Counted from the stretch's first letter, positions 47,450 to 56,693 are shown. The stretch is 64,000 bases of DNA from Brachyspira hampsonii 30446 (GCF_000316195.1 NZ_JH994111.1:1860648-1924647); one strand, 5' to 3'. Notes: generated from the letters alone by a model not told the origin. Numbers and translations: made by a program.

Positions 47450-47660
47450 ACGCACGGTAAATAAATTAAAAAATATAAATATATTATTTTTCTTATTTAG
47501 TACATAAACTAATAAAAATAAATCGTGCGTAGAAAATTTTCGAAACTTAATAAAAACTTGGGCGGGAGCTTTAATTTCTAATTAAGATTAAAAAATAATA
47601 AAAATCGTATTATATAAATGATGCTATAAAATATAATGGGCGGGGTATGTATATAAAATT
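47450..47660. repeat. Dispersed intergenic repeat, copy B
   Basis: Same order as copy A at 1677-1886: acgcacg, AT spacer, cgtgcgt, aaaacttgggcgggagct, AT spacer, gggcggggtatgtatataaaatt. The spacers differ while the boxes hold, which argues for selection or recent common origin of the boxes. It fills the gap between kptA and oppA. Confidence 0.75.
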
Positions 47661-47683
47661 CATTATTTTTTATTACTGCTAAT

Positions 47684-47720
47684 AAAAATTGTTCGCTAAA
47701 ATGTATAGCAAATGAATTTT
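47684..47720 (-). terminator. Possible terminator after kptA
   Basis: On the minus strand TTTGCTA, ~8-nt loop, TAGCGAA with an AATTTTTATT tail. Short stem. Confidence 0.4.
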
Positions 47721-47750
47721 TATATTTAGCTTTCTAGTATTTTAAAATTA

Positions 47751-48314
47751 TTATTTAATTATATCAAAAATATATTTAGGATCAACATAATCGCATAACC
47801 ACACTTTGTTTTCAGACAAATAAAATTTAATACCATCTTCATACATTTTCTTAGAATTAATTTTTATTATTGCAGGCTTTCCATGACGCTCTCCCACTTT
47901 TTTGGCAATATCTTCTGTTAATGATAAATGCACATGAAGTCTTTTCATTTTTTTAATACCATATTTTTTTATGCTATCTATATTATCAATGGAAGTACCA
48001 TGAAATAAAATATCTGGAGGTTCTTTCTCTTCAAACTCTAAATCTACATCTATACTATGTCCTTGATTCGCCCTTATTAAAGTATGATTTTCATTAAAAC
48101 TAAATCTCTTTTTATCATTGTATAATACTACTCTTTCAAGTATTTCTTTATTTATATTTCTTCCTGCAGCTTTTATTTTTTCTATTAATTCATAAACATT
48201 AGCCCATCCGTCTTTTGATAATTTAATCCCTATATACTCTGGTCTGTGCCTTAATACCATACTTACAAACTTACTTATTTTAACTTCATCTTTAGTTAGT
48301 TTATCATTTTTCAT
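47751..48314 (-). CDS. kptA: RNA 2'-phosphotransferase (KptA/Tpt1)
   Basis: Transfers a 2'-phosphate from RNA to NAD+, producing ADP-ribose 1''-2'' cyclic phosphate; ~187 aa. Core motifs FVSMVLRHRPEYIGIKLSKD, IRANQGHSI, LFHGTS and HLSLTEDIAKKVGERHG match the family, including the Arg-His-Arg-Arg tetrad positions. The ATG at 48314 is preferred to 48338 because GGAG precedes it by 8 nt. Bacteria lack the intron-splicing pathway that makes the classic substrate, so its role here is unsettled. Confidence 0.93.
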   Translation of the reverse strand: MKNDKLTKDEVKISKFVSMVLRHRPEYIGIKLSKDGWANVYELIEKIKAAGRNINKEILERVVLYNDKKRFSFNENHTLIRANQGHSIDVDLEFEEKEPPDILFHGTSIDNIDSIKKYGIKKMKRLHVHLSLTEDIAKKVGERHGKPAIIKINSKKMYEDGIKFYLSENKVWLCDYVDPKYIFDIIK

Positions 48315-48351
48315 TTTTATTTCTCCAATAAAAAACAATAATACTATTTAT

Positions 48352-48383
48352 TAATTATGTCAACTATATTATGTTAATACTAA
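48352..48383 (-). promoter_or_regulatory. 32-bp repeat with -35 box, upstream of kptA
   Basis: Second copy of the oppA upstream element. TTGACA here is followed after 17 bp by TATTGT, a fair -10, placing the kptA start about 20 bp before its RBS. Confidence 0.6.
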
Positions 48384-48400
48384 TATTTAATAAAGATTTA

Positions 48401-48421
48401 TTCAGCCCGCCCGCCCCCCCC
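48401..48421. repeat. C-rich G-box remnant with an eight-C run
   Basis: cagcccgcccgcccccccc is the reverse complement of the G box in the dispersed repeats, enlarged to a homopolymer of eight C. It lies between divergent kptA and the C26 peptidase gene. Confidence 0.55.
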
Positions 48422-48492
48422 AATCTCTTGTAAAAAAATTATTTTACTTGTAAAATATATGCAAATTTTTTACTTAAATAAAGGATATATTT

Positions 48493-49209
48493 ATGTCTGT
48501 TATAGGTTTGTCTGGAAATATCTTATACGAAAATAGTTCTATACCAAAAGCATTTATTAACCGTTCCTATGTTGATTCTGTTATAAGATCCAAAGGAGCT
48601 CCATTTATAATGCCGATTACAGAAGACAAAGATATTATAAAAAAAATGGTAGAAAATGTTGATGGAATAATAATGACAGGAGGAGTTGATATTCACCCAT
48701 TTAGATTTAATGAAGAGCCTATAGAAAAAATAGGTACTATATTAGCTGAAAGAGATGAATTTGACTTTACATTAATGAAATATGCTGTTGAAATGAATAA
48801 ACCAATACTAGGAATATGCCGAGGCATACAGGTTATCAATGTATATTTCGGAGGCACATTAATACAGGATATACCTAGTCAAAGAAATACTAATATACTT
48901 CATAGTCAAACAGCAGAATATCATACAGCAACACATAAAATTCAAATAGTAAAAGATAGCATCATTTATGATATCTTAGATGAAACATCTGAAGTAAATA
49001 GTTTTCACCACCAGGCAGTTGATAAATTAGCTAAAGATTTCAAAGTAACAGCTACGGCAAAAGATGGAATAATAGAAGCTATAGAATATAAGAAAAAAGA
49101 TTCTTTTATTTTGGGACTGCAATGGCACCCTGAATTAATGAGTTCAAGAATAGTAAAGATGCAGAATATATTTGACATGTTTATAGAAATTTGCAGATCA
49201 AGAAAGTAA
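48493..49209 (+). CDS. Class I glutamine amidotransferase-like (peptidase C26, gamma-glutamyl hydrolase type)
   Basis: Length 238 aa. Nucleophile cysteine in GICRGIQVINVYFGG, catalytic His/Glu in LQWHPELM; GGVDIHPFRF and VNSFHHQAVDKLA are PuuD-like blocks. Family members hydrolyse gamma-glutamyl amides such as gamma-glutamyl-GABA. No polyamine genes nearby, so substrate is open. RBS AAGGA. Ends 2 bp before a convergent gene. Confidence 0.9.
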   Translation: MSVIGLSGNILYENSSIPKAFINRSYVDSVIRSKGAPFIMPITEDKDIIKKMVENVDGIIMTGGVDIHPFRFNEEPIEKIGTILAERDEFDFTLMKYAVEMNKPILGICRGIQVINVYFGGTLIQDIPSQRNTNILHSQTAEYHTATHKIQIVKDSIIYDILDETSEVNSFHHQAVDKLAKDFKVTATAKDGIIEAIEYKKKDSFILGLQWHPELMSSRIVKMQNIFDMFIEICRSRK

Positions 49210-49211
49210 TT

Positions 49212-50069
49212 TTATATTATTCTATATGTAATCATGGCATTCATATCAAAATATAATGTTGCAGGAAATTCCGGATGTCCCAAATATTGTCCTATTCTCA
49301 AATTTACTTCTGTATATATTCTATTTATGAATTCATACTGAAGATGAGCATAAGCACCTATTGAATGCCATAATTGCTTGGTATTATTCATATAAGCAAG
49401 CATATAATTAATTCCAACAGTCAGAGGCATTAAATCAAAAAGAAGCATAGAATCTAGTTTATATGATATATCATTTTGATCTCTGATTAATAATAAATCA
49501 TAGTCTAAATAATATTTTCCATATTTATTATAGGCATATTTAAAAGTAAGACCTGCCTGAAGTGTTAATCCACTTCCCTCAAACAATGATTTCAAAAAAC
49601 TTACCTTAAATGTAGGCGTAGCTTCCGCCTCAAATGATATGTTGGAAGTTTTAGGAGCATTTGCTATTGCATTAGTACCGAAATCATCACTAGGACTATT
49701 AAAATTTACAAAACCTCTTTTAGCATAAGAAAGATAATAGTTCAGCATCGAAACTTTCACATCTATATTGAAATATTCTGATATTGAGCTGTTTACAAAT
49801 ATGGTTAGTCTATTCATTTCAGCACTAATATGATCACTAATTCCCACATCAGTTTTTATTCCTTCCCAAATATATCCGGGAAAAACATCAGAAATAAATC
49901 TATAAAAAAGCATAATCTTTCCGCCGCCGTCTAAATACGGACTAAAGCGTCCGTTTAAATCTGCACCTATATAAAGTCCGTCCTGAAGATTAGTTTGAGC
50001 GGTTAAAGGCTTAATTATTATTAATGCATATATAATTGTAAAAATAAATAAAAATTTTATTAGCTTCAT
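49212..50069 (-). CDS. Hypothetical outer-membrane beta-barrel protein
   Basis: Length 285 aa. Signal peptide (LFIFTIIYALIIIKPLTAQ) then repeated amphipathic strands (DGLYIGADLNGRFSPYLDGG, YTEVNLRIGQYLG, FDMNAMITYRII). Resembles the small surface barrels common in Brachyspira-like spirochaetes. Monocistronic. Confidence 0.65.
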   Translation of the reverse strand: MKLIKFLFIFTIIYALIIIKPLTAQTNLQDGLYIGADLNGRFSPYLDGGGKIMLFYRFISDVFPGYIWEGIKTDVGISDHISAEMNRLTIFVNSSISEYFNIDVKVSMLNYYLSYAKRGFVNFNSPSDDFGTNAIANAPKTSNISFEAEATPTFKVSFLKSLFEGSGLTLQAGLTFKYAYNKYGKYYLDYDLLLIRDQNDISYKLDSMLLFDLMPLTVGINYMLAYMNNTKQLWHSIGAYAHLQYEFINRIYTEVNLRIGQYLGHPEFPATLYFDMNAMITYRII

Positions 50070-50162
50070 TTAAAAAAACATTCAGTATTATAATTATAGT
50101 TTTAATATTATAACATTTTATAGAAATATGTATACACTATTAAAATTAATAAATCACAAAAA

Positions 50163-50197
50163 TAAAAAAGGAGCTAATTTTAGAAAAAGCCCCTTTA
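50163..50197 (-). terminator. Intrinsic terminator after recA
   Basis: On the minus strand AAGGGGCT / AGCTCCTT pair across a ~12-nt loop, then TTTTTTATT. Confidence 0.8.
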
Positions 50198-50223
50198 TAT
50201 AAATATATATTGAAAATAATAAA

Positions 50224-51504
50224 TCAATTTTTTACAGGTGTTACAATAGTATCTTCAAAATCATTGTCGCTGTAAGTTTCATCATCAGAATAAGCCTCTT
50301 CAGCACTCATCAAAAGATTGGAATCATCTTCATCTTGTTTTTTAGATTTCTTTTTTGAAGAAGAATTTTCAGAACTTTCCTCATCATCACTATTTTCTTT
50401 TAATGCCTCTTTGCTTCCGCCGTTTTTCTGCTCTTCTAAATACTCGGCAAGTTTTTCTTTTACCTTATCGGCTCCGCCCATATTCAATGTTTCTCTTATT
50501 TGTATCTCAAGCTCCATACGCATTTTAGGGTCTGATGCTAAAAGTTCTCTTACCTTCTCTTTACCCTGAGCAATCTGTTCTCCATTATAATAGAACCAAG
50601 CACCGCTTCTAGTGATGATTTTTGCTTCCATAGCTAAATCTATTAAAAGCCCCTCAGATGATATGCCTTTACCGAATATTATCTCTAAATTAACCACTTT
50701 AAATGGAGATGATAATTTATTTTTAACAACTTTTATTTTTACTTTATGCCCTATAGTTTCATCGCCTTTTTTAATCCATTCAGTTCTTCTTATATCAAGT
50801 CTTACAGATGAATAGAATTTCAAAGCCTTACCGCCTGTAGTAGTCTCAGTAGGTCCTGCACCATAACCTGTAGTAGCAATATTTTGTCTTAATTGGTTAA
50901 TAAATATTACCGCAGTATTTGTATTGCTTATTATAGCTGTTAATTTTCTTAAAGCATGGCTCATAAGTCTAGCCTGTAAAGCAATATGAGCATCTCCTAT
51001 ATCACCAGCAAGCTCTGCCTTAGAAACAAGTGCCGCAACAGAGTCCACAACAACTATATCAAAAGCAGTAGAAGAAACAACCTTTTCTAATATCTCCAAA
51101 GCCTCTTCACCGCTATTAGGCTGAGATATATATAAATTATCAATATCTACCCCCAAAGCACTGGCATATACTGGATCAAGAGCATGTTCTGCATCTATAA
51201 AAGCGGCATACCCTCCAGCCTTCTGAGCCTCTGCTATAATATGTAAAGTGAGTGTAGTTTTACCAGAAGCCTCATGTCCGTAAATCTCTATAATTCTTCC
51301 TCGAGGAACTCCCCCTACTCCTAAAGCATGGTCAAGAGTTAATGCTCCTGTAGAAATAACATCAACATTAACTGTTTTATTACTTCCAAGTCTCATAAAA
51401 GAACCCGGACCATATTTTTTATTTATCTGATCTGTAATAGCTTCAATAGCTTCATTTTTACCGTCTTTTTTTACTTCAGCAGTTTCCTTCTTTTTAGTAG
51501 CCAT
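50224..51504 (-). CDS. recA: Recombinase RecA
   Basis: Strand-exchange ATPase, ~426 aa. Walker [35 protein letters not shown], and L2-region [16 protein letters not shown]. The C-terminus carries a long acidic/Ser/Lys extension (past residue ~350) beyond the usual core. The ATG at 51504 is chosen since AGGAG lies 11 nt before it, inside the longer frame that starts at 51528. Its own terminator follows. Confidence 0.97.
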   Translation of the reverse strand: MATKKKETAEVKKDGKNEAIEAITDQINKKYGPGSFMRLGSNKTVNVDVISTGALTLDHALGVGGVPRGRIIEIYGHEASGKTTLTLHIIAEAQKAGGYAAFIDAEHALDPVYASALGVDIDNLYISQPNSGEEALEILEKVVSSTAFDIVVVDSVAALVSKAELAGDIGDAHIALQARLMSHALRKLTAIISNTNTAVIFINQLRQNIATTGYGAGPTETTTGGKALKFYSSVRLDIRRTEWIKKGDETIGHKVKIKVVKNKLSSPFKVVNLEIIFGKGISSEGLLIDLAMEAKIITRSGAWFYYNGEQIAQGKEKVRELLASDPKMRMELEIQIRETLNMGGADKVKEKLAEYLEEQKNGGSKEALKENSDDEESSENSSSKKKSKKQDEDDSNLLMSAEEAYSDDETYSDNDFEDTIVTPVKN

Positions 51505-51619
51505 ATTAAAAAATTCTCCTAAAAACAATATAATAATACATTGTATAAAAATACATTGTTTTTGTCAAGTTATTTGTATATAAAAATTGAAAAAATTAAG
51601 ATATATAATATAAAAAAAA

Positions 51620-51724
51620 GCCCCTTATAACAGGAAAACTAGCACCCAGTTGGGTTGACTTACCGTTGCTTCCTTCCGAACCTGGCGGATTCATCATCAA
51701 CTGCCGTAGAGTCCCGTTATAAGA
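51620..51724 (-). ncRNA. ffs: Signal recognition particle RNA (small bacterial type)
   Basis: On the minus strand the domain IV hairpin reads CCAGGTTCGGAAGGAAGCAACGG with the GGAA tetraloop and the asymmetric AGCA loop. The ends CTTATAACGGGA and TCCTGTTATAAG pair, giving a ~105-nt Alu-less RNA. A T run follows its 3' end. It directs membrane-protein targeting with Ffh. Confidence 0.93.
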
Positions 51725-51751
51725 GATGTATAAAAAATAAAAACATATATA

Positions 51752-51837
51752 CGGAAAGAGTGGGATTCGAACCCACGGTGCTGTTAAGCACACACGACTT
51801 CCAATCGTGCTCCTTCAACCAGCTCGGACATCTTTCC
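51752..51837 (-). tRNA. tRNA-Ser (anticodon GGA)
   Basis: 86 nt with acceptor GGAAAGA/TCTTTCC, class II long variable arm (GTGTGCTTAACAGCAC), anticodon loop TTGGAAG and T-loop GGTTCGAATCC. Decodes UCC/UCU. Confidence 0.95.
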
Positions 51838-51848
51838 TAATATAGCAA

Positions 51849-51922
51849 CGTGCCTGAGAAGATTTGAACTTCCAACCTTCAGAACCGCAATCTGATGCTC
51901 TATCCAATTGAGCTACAGGCAC
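51849..51922 (-). tRNA. tRNA-Arg (anticodon GCG)
   Basis: 74 nt with acceptor GTGCCTG/CAGGCAC, D-arm AGCTCAATTGGATAGAGCA, anticodon stem TCAGA/TCTGA and loop TTGCGGT, T-loop AGTTCAAATCT. The wobble base is G, not the A (inosine) normally found in bacterial CGN-reading arginine tRNA. Confidence 0.9.
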
Positions 51923-52008
51923 TTAAATATTTTAGTTTAAGAATTATAACATAACTAATATTTTTTTGCAAATATTAATTTTAGCTTAATGATTAAATTT
52001 ATAGTAAA

Positions 52009-52746
52009 TTAATCAAATAAACCGTCTCCGAATTTTAATCCCAATTGCACTCCAAAATCAAGTGAAGCTAAATTTCTGCTGTCAACCATTACTGTTTCAG
52101 CACCGCGTAAATCTATACCAAAGTCTGTTCCGACATAAGCACCGAGTAAAAGAGCAAAATTATCATGTATATATATAGAATAATCAAAAGTAAGTTTAAC
52201 ATAAGTAATAACTGAATTTTTCATTACATTTTTCATATTATTCATATCATAATGACCATCTGTTTTTGTGGTTGTATTTCCTGAAGTAAGCTCCATCGAA
52301 TGTGTCAGATATAGAGGTAATTTTACTCCTATTCCTAATCCAAAAGCAAATTTATCATAATGAAATTTAGGAAGTATTCCTATAGATAAATTCTCAAAAG
52401 TATAATATTCTTTTTTCTTATAATCTATATTATTTTCTTTATATGAACCAGACAATCCGAATGAATCATGAGAATATCCCAAATCTAATAATAAACTTAT
52501 TCCTATATCTCCATCAGATACTGCATATCCTGCCTGAATATTTACTCCCGCATCAAAACCAACTGTACCGCCGTCTTTTTTATAATTCTTTTTATAATCC
52601 TCAGTAGCAATATTGGCAAAACTAACATTATAAAAACCAAAACTCATTCCTATAGGAACCATAACTCCGAATTGCCAGCCGCTTGCTGCAAATGATATCT
52701 TAGCAAAAATAAAAATAATTGACAGTATAATAGTTATTCTCTTCAT
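52009..52746 (-). CDS. Hypothetical outer-membrane beta-barrel protein
   Basis: Length 245 aa with signal peptide (ITIILSIIFIFAKISFA). Gly/Ala-rich amphipathic strands (GFDAGVNIQAGYAVSDGD, KFAFGLGIGVKLPLYL, ASLDFGVQLGLKFGDG) fit an eight- to ten-strand OmpW/OmpA-like barrel. No more specific family seen. Confidence 0.65.
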   Translation of the reverse strand: MKRITIILSIIFIFAKISFAASGWQFGVMVPIGMSFGFYNVSFANIATEDYKKNYKKDGGTVGFDAGVNIQAGYAVSDGDIGISLLLDLGYSHDSFGLSGSYKENNIDYKKKEYYTFENLSIGILPKFHYDKFAFGLGIGVKLPLYLTHSMELTSGNTTTKTDGHYDMNNMKNVMKNSVITYVKLTFDYSIYIHDNFALLLGAYVGTDFGIDLRGAETVMVDSRNLASLDFGVQLGLKFGDGLFD

Positions 52747-52775
52747 AAAAATACTCCAAAATAATAAAATATAAA

Positions 52776-53225
52776 TTATACTTCAGGCATATCTATTTTT
52801 TTAGCTTCATGCCATAATTTATCAAGATTATAATATTCTCTTCCTTCCTCAGTAAATATATGAATAACCAAAAAACCATAATCACTTAAATACCAAACCC
52901 CTTCAGGGTCATTATCGTTTTCAGCATAAGGAAGAACCCCATCTTCTTTTAAATCCTTATAAACAGCATCGGATCCTGCTTTCATCTGAGGCGAAGAAGA
53001 AGCTGTAGCTAATATAAAAAAGTCTGAAATAGTTGTTACATCTTCTAAATCTAATATAACAATATCTTCAAGTTTCTTATCATATAAAGCCTTAGCTGCT
53101 TTTAATGTTAATTCTTTAGCCTTATCTTTATCTATAAACTTTTTCTTTCTTTTTTTAAGTTTTGTTTCTAAAAGTTCATTTGCATTATCATTTAATTCTT
53201 TATTTTCATCATTGTGTAATTTCAT
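52776..53225 (-). CDS. rsfS: Ribosome silencing factor RsfS
   Basis: Binds L14 on the 50S subunit to block subunit joining in poor conditions. Conserved block DIVILDLEDVTTISDFFILA and PEGVWYLSDYGFLVIHIF. About 149 aa with a charged N-terminal extension. The ATG at 53225 is favoured because GGGGA lies ~9 nt before it. It overlaps the end of the upstream LCP gene, a common arrangement with a cell-envelope gene. Confidence 0.93.
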   Translation of the reverse strand: MKLHNDENKELNDNANELLETKLKKRKKKFIDKDKAKELTLKAAKALYDKKLEDIVILDLEDVTTISDFFILATASSSPQMKAGSDAVYKDLKEDGVLPYAENDNDPEGVWYLSDYGFLVIHIFTEEGREYYNLDKLWHEAKKIDMPEV

Positions 53226-54423
53226 AGTAATCATTCCCCAAAATTAATACAGCATTATTTAAAACTCTTCTGTCTGTTTTAGCATATACTCTTGTTACCC
53301 TGCCTTCATTAGCAACCATAAATGCTTTCTCAATTTGTCCGTCTCTTATAAGAACAACACTTTCATTGAGATTAGTACCAAAATTGCCGTATTCTCCTGC
53401 AGAAAAACCTCTGTAACGCATTCTAATATTTATTCTGTCAGCAAGACCAACAACTGTTGTAGCATTTAAAACCGTTAAACTTACATCCTCATTATTCAAT
53501 TCGCTTTTCTGTGTCTTAAGCTCAACATACAATGTTAAATCATCCATCTGCTTAATAAAAGCACTTCCATCAAATATAGGAGTCAAAATACCATTATCAG
53601 AAACTCTTGCATCAATATTTTCTATAACCAATGTTCTTTCATTGCTGTTTGCAAGTATATTCATAATAGCCTTCATATCAGGAGGTCTCAAATTACTTTT
53701 CATACTTCCAAATATGGCTTTTCTCATATCTTTAGAATGAATAATATTTCTAAGCTGAGGACTTTGTATCAATGATATCATAGAATTAACTATAACATCT
53801 TCCAATCTGTATAAAGTTTCTATATCCTCATATCCTTTCATATTCAAGTAATGCAAATATGATATTACTTTTTTTCCTGTAAAAAGCCACTCGCCTATAT
53901 CGAATGATAGTTCGTATCCTTTCTCCTCATCTTTATAATTAATAGGCTCCTCAACATACATTTTTACTCCGCCCATTAAGTCTATAATATCAGATATTTG
54001 ATTATTATCAATAGCTATTCTATAAGTTATTTTTTTATTCACCGAATTTTCTATTGCTCTGAAAACGGCATTTTCTCCGCCATTTTTATATAACTGTTCA
54101 ATAACTTCAGCTGAAGAATTATCATTCTCCCATAATGCTATATTTTTAGGCAAACCTATTAAACCTATCCTATTATTTAAGCTCGATATTATACCTACAT
54201 AAGCACCATAAATATCATTATTATCATCTATAAATAAAACTGAAAAGTATAAAGGAGAATCATTTTTTTTAGCTATGTCCAACTTACTTATAAAAAAATA
54301 ATAAAATATCCCAGCAATAAATAATAATGAAAATATAACAGCAAATATAATAAGCATAATAGATTTTTGATTAGCCTGACTTATCGTTTTTATACTTATA
54401 TTTTTTTCATTTTTATTCTTCAT
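53209..54423 (-). CDS. LCP (LytR-CpsA-Psr) family protein, degenerate active site
   Basis: Length 404 aa. Membrane helix near the N-terminus (MLIIFAVIFSLLFIAGIFYYF), LCP domain with IGLIGLPKNIALW, GGVKMYVEEPINYKDE, then a LytR_C domain (LTVLNATTVVGLADRI). LCP enzymes transfer undecaprenyl-linked polymers to peptidoglycan. The usual arginines after the Y-x-R-F-R segment (here YLHYL) and the D-x-x-R-x-x-R-Q block (here YEDIETLYRLED) are largely missing, so transferase activity is uncertain. Shares a transcript with rsfS. Confidence 0.75.
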   Translation of the reverse strand: MKNKNEKNISIKTISQANQKSIMLIIFAVIFSLLFIAGIFYYFFISKLDIAKKNDSPLYFSVLFIDDNNDIYGAYVGIISSLNNRIGLIGLPKNIALWENDNSSAEVIEQLYKNGGENAVFRAIENSVNKKITYRIAIDNNQISDIIDLMGGVKMYVEEPINYKDEEKGYELSFDIGEWLFTGKKVISYLHYLNMKGYEDIETLYRLEDVIVNSMISLIQSPQLRNIIHSKDMRKAIFGSMKSNLRPPDMKAIMNILANSNERTLVIENIDARVSDNGILTPIFDGSAFIKQMDDLTLYVELKTQKSELNNEDVSLTVLNATTVVGLADRINIRMRYRGFSAGEYGNFGTNLNESVVLIRDGQIEKAFMVANEGRVTRVYAKTDRRVLNNAVLILGNDYYEITQ

Positions 54424-54551
54424 TTATATATAATATATTATGTTAATTAAGTTGTCAAATATATTTTTATAAAAGAAACTATATTGTAACTATTGAAATT
54501 GTTAAAGTTTTAATATAATATATACTATATATAAAAATAATGGATTTTATA

Positions 54552-54671
54552 ATGAATTTTTTTAGAAAAATTATTTTTATTTTTGGATTATTACTGTCAT
54601 TAATATCTATAAATGCATTAATGGCATGCAAAAATTCAAAAAAAGAAAAAGAAATAGACAAAGATTACTAA
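54552..54671 (+). CDS. Tiny lipoprotein (39 aa)
   Basis: Encodes a hydrophobic signal (IIFIFGLLLSLISINA), a lipobox LMAC and a short Lys/Glu/Asp tail. It ends 4 bp before the next gene's ATG, so it probably leads the same transcript. The RBS is weak. Below usual annotation length. Confidence 0.55.
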   Translation: MNFFRKIIFIFGLLLSLISINALMACKNSKKEKEIDKDY

Positions 54672-54675
54672 TTAT

Positions 54676-55653
54676 ATGCTTTTTGTAAAAAATAAAATTA
54701 TATTATTAATGATAATACTGCTTTTTAGTATTAATGCATACTCTATCACTATAACAATACTCCCTTTTGAAAGTGCTGATGAAACTTGGATAGAAGAGTA
54801 TAAAGTAGATGACGGTATTCCAAGAGTATTGGAAGATTCTCTGATAAATAAAAAAATGCTCGATGTTACAGATTATGATTTGTTAATATCATATTTCAGT
54901 TCTTATGATATTGTAGCATCATATAAAAGTATGCAGACTAATTTGCAGTTGGCATCTGATTTTATAAAAGAAACATTTAATTCTGATTATATCATTACAG
55001 GTGAAATATTAAATTTTAACTTAAAAAAGGGTGGTAAAGACACAGCAAATGTTGAGTTTAAAGTTAATCTCATAGATATAAAATCCCTCAAAATAGTAAA
55101 AACATTTAAAGATAAAGGAAATTATACATTACCTAACAGCAGCCCTGTTTATTCAGCAGAAGATGCACTTTTTACAGAAACAGCATTGGGAGCAGCATCT
55201 GCTATAGCATTAAGTAAAATAGCAGATAGCATAACAGAATATCTAGGAAATCCTCCTTTAGTAGGTATAGTAACTAGAATAGAAGATAGTAAATTATATA
55301 TAAATCTTGGTAAAAATAATAATATTAAAATCGGCGATGAGTTTAGTATATACAAAAGAGATAAAGTTCTGCAGCTTCCAAATTATCAAAATAATTCAAC
55401 AAATAATATAAGCAATATACCAAAAATACAATTTGCTGACAATACAGAAAAAGGATATATCTCTGTAAGAAGTAATGAGAAAGGAGATGTTTGGTACACG
55501 AGCGAGATGCTCTATAAATATAGATTCTACAAAAATGAAGAAACTTTTATAACATCCGCTAAAGTTGTAGAAATCTATGATTATTATGCTATATTAGAAA
55601 ACAAATCAGATGAAGTAATAGAACCTATGATGATAGTAAAAATAAAAGAATAG
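54676..55653 (+). CDS. Secreted CsgG/FlgT-like protein
   Basis: Length 325 aa. Signal peptide (IILLMIILLFSINAYS), N-terminal TITILPFESADE and FNSDYIITGEIL as in CsgG-like domains, and a C-terminal FlgT-C-like unit (GIVTRIEDSKLYINLGKNNN). It shares both domains with the protein at 15046-16515 but lacks a barrel. Probably envelope-located. The following gene is 8-11 bp away. Confidence 0.65.
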   Translation: MLFVKNKIILLMIILLFSINAYSITITILPFESADETWIEEYKVDDGIPRVLEDSLINKKMLDVTDYDLLISYFSSYDIVASYKSMQTNLQLASDFIKETFNSDYIITGEILNFNLKKGGKDTANVEFKVNLIDIKSLKIVKTFKDKGNYTLPNSSPVYSAEDALFTETALGAASAIALSKIADSITEYLGNPPLVGIVTRIEDSKLYINLGKNNNIKIGDEFSIYKRDKVLQLPNYQNNSTNNISNIPKIQFADNTEKGYISVRSNEKGDVWYTSEMLYKYRFYKNEETFITSAKVVEIYDYYAILENKSDEVIEPMMIVKIKE

Positions 55654-55664
55654 GAGCTCAATTG

Positions 55665-56648
55665 ATGATATCAAAACAAAATGTTTTATATAACGAAATT
55701 GAAAAAGATGATTATTATATATATATAAATCAAAAAACTAATAAAGGTATATTTACACCTTATTATAAAGGAAGCGGCAATAGCTTTTTATATGATTTCA
55801 AATTAGATATATGCAGAACATTTCATAAAAATGCCAAATCCTACTCTATAATAGATATGTCATTAGATGGAACTAAAATTATGACTATCTCAGTTACAAG
55901 CAATGACTCGCAAAATAATGTATTTAAAATAATAGAAATAGGAACAAATAAAGTATTGCTTGAAATAAATAATCTTTATGTATATGAGGCTTTTTTTACA
56001 GGAAATCCTAGATATATATTCATTAGAGCAAGAGAAGTAAATATAATGAAGGTATTTGTATATGATGTGCAGACAAAAAAAACTATGTATACATTAAAAG
56101 AAAATATATTTATTAGAAGCGGCTGCTTTAATGAAGAAAGAATTATATTTACATATCCTTCTATAACAGAAAATAGAATTATAAACTATTTAAATTTTAA
56201 TACTTTAACTGAAACTAAAGAATTAATAGGATATTCTGAAATAAAAGTATCTAAAATTTTTGATGCCTCTAATAAAGATTTACTTTTAGTAGATAATGAT
56301 CAATCAGTTTCTTTGTACAGTAATAAAAAAATAATTTGGAAGATTCAATTTCTTTCATTTATCAATCATTATGTAGGAGGATTCTTTTATCTAAAAGAGG
56401 ATAATAAAGTATATTTAGATACTCCTGCTATAATACAAGAGAAAATGTCTGATAACAAAATTGATAATATGGTTTTGTATAGAATAGATGCCTATTCTGG
56501 TAATATAGAAAGTGTACAATTACCGGCTAAAATAAAATATAAAAAATTTACGCATATGTTTGATTATAAATTAATAGATGCAACAGGAAATATATTTGAT
56601 GTAAGAGATAGAACTGCATATTCTTTTCCTATAAATACACATAGATAA
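55665..56648 (+). CDS. Hypothetical protein, probable beta-propeller
   Basis: About 327 aa, no signal peptide. Recurrent short strands with aromatic-polar alternation (IDMSLDGTKIMTISVTS, KVFVYDVQTKKTMYTLK, YLNFNTLTETKELIGY) suggest a WD40-like propeller of about six blades. AGGAG lies 8 nt before the ATG at 55665; a TTG at 55662 is a weaker option. Same operon as the CsgG-like gene. Confidence 0.55.
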   Translation: MISKQNVLYNEIEKDDYYIYINQKTNKGIFTPYYKGSGNSFLYDFKLDICRTFHKNAKSYSIIDMSLDGTKIMTISVTSNDSQNNVFKIIEIGTNKVLLEINNLYVYEAFFTGNPRYIFIRAREVNIMKVFVYDVQTKKTMYTLKENIFIRSGCFNEERIIFTYPSITENRIINYLNFNTLTETKELIGYSEIKVSKIFDASNKDLLLVDNDQSVSLYSNKKIIWKIQFLSFINHYVGGFFYLKEDNKVYLDTPAIIQEKMSDNKIDNMVLYRIDAYSGNIESVQLPAKIKYKKFTHMFDYKLIDATGNIFDVRDRTAYSFPINTHR

Positions 56649-56693
56649 TTTAAAGCTATTGATTTTTAAAAAAAACATTATATAATAATTATT

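Noticed and set aside
51596..51840. Two ~60-codon frames near 51.7 kb
   Set aside because: They run through the SRP RNA and tRNA-Ser genes on the opposite or same strand; RNA genes explain the sequence fully.
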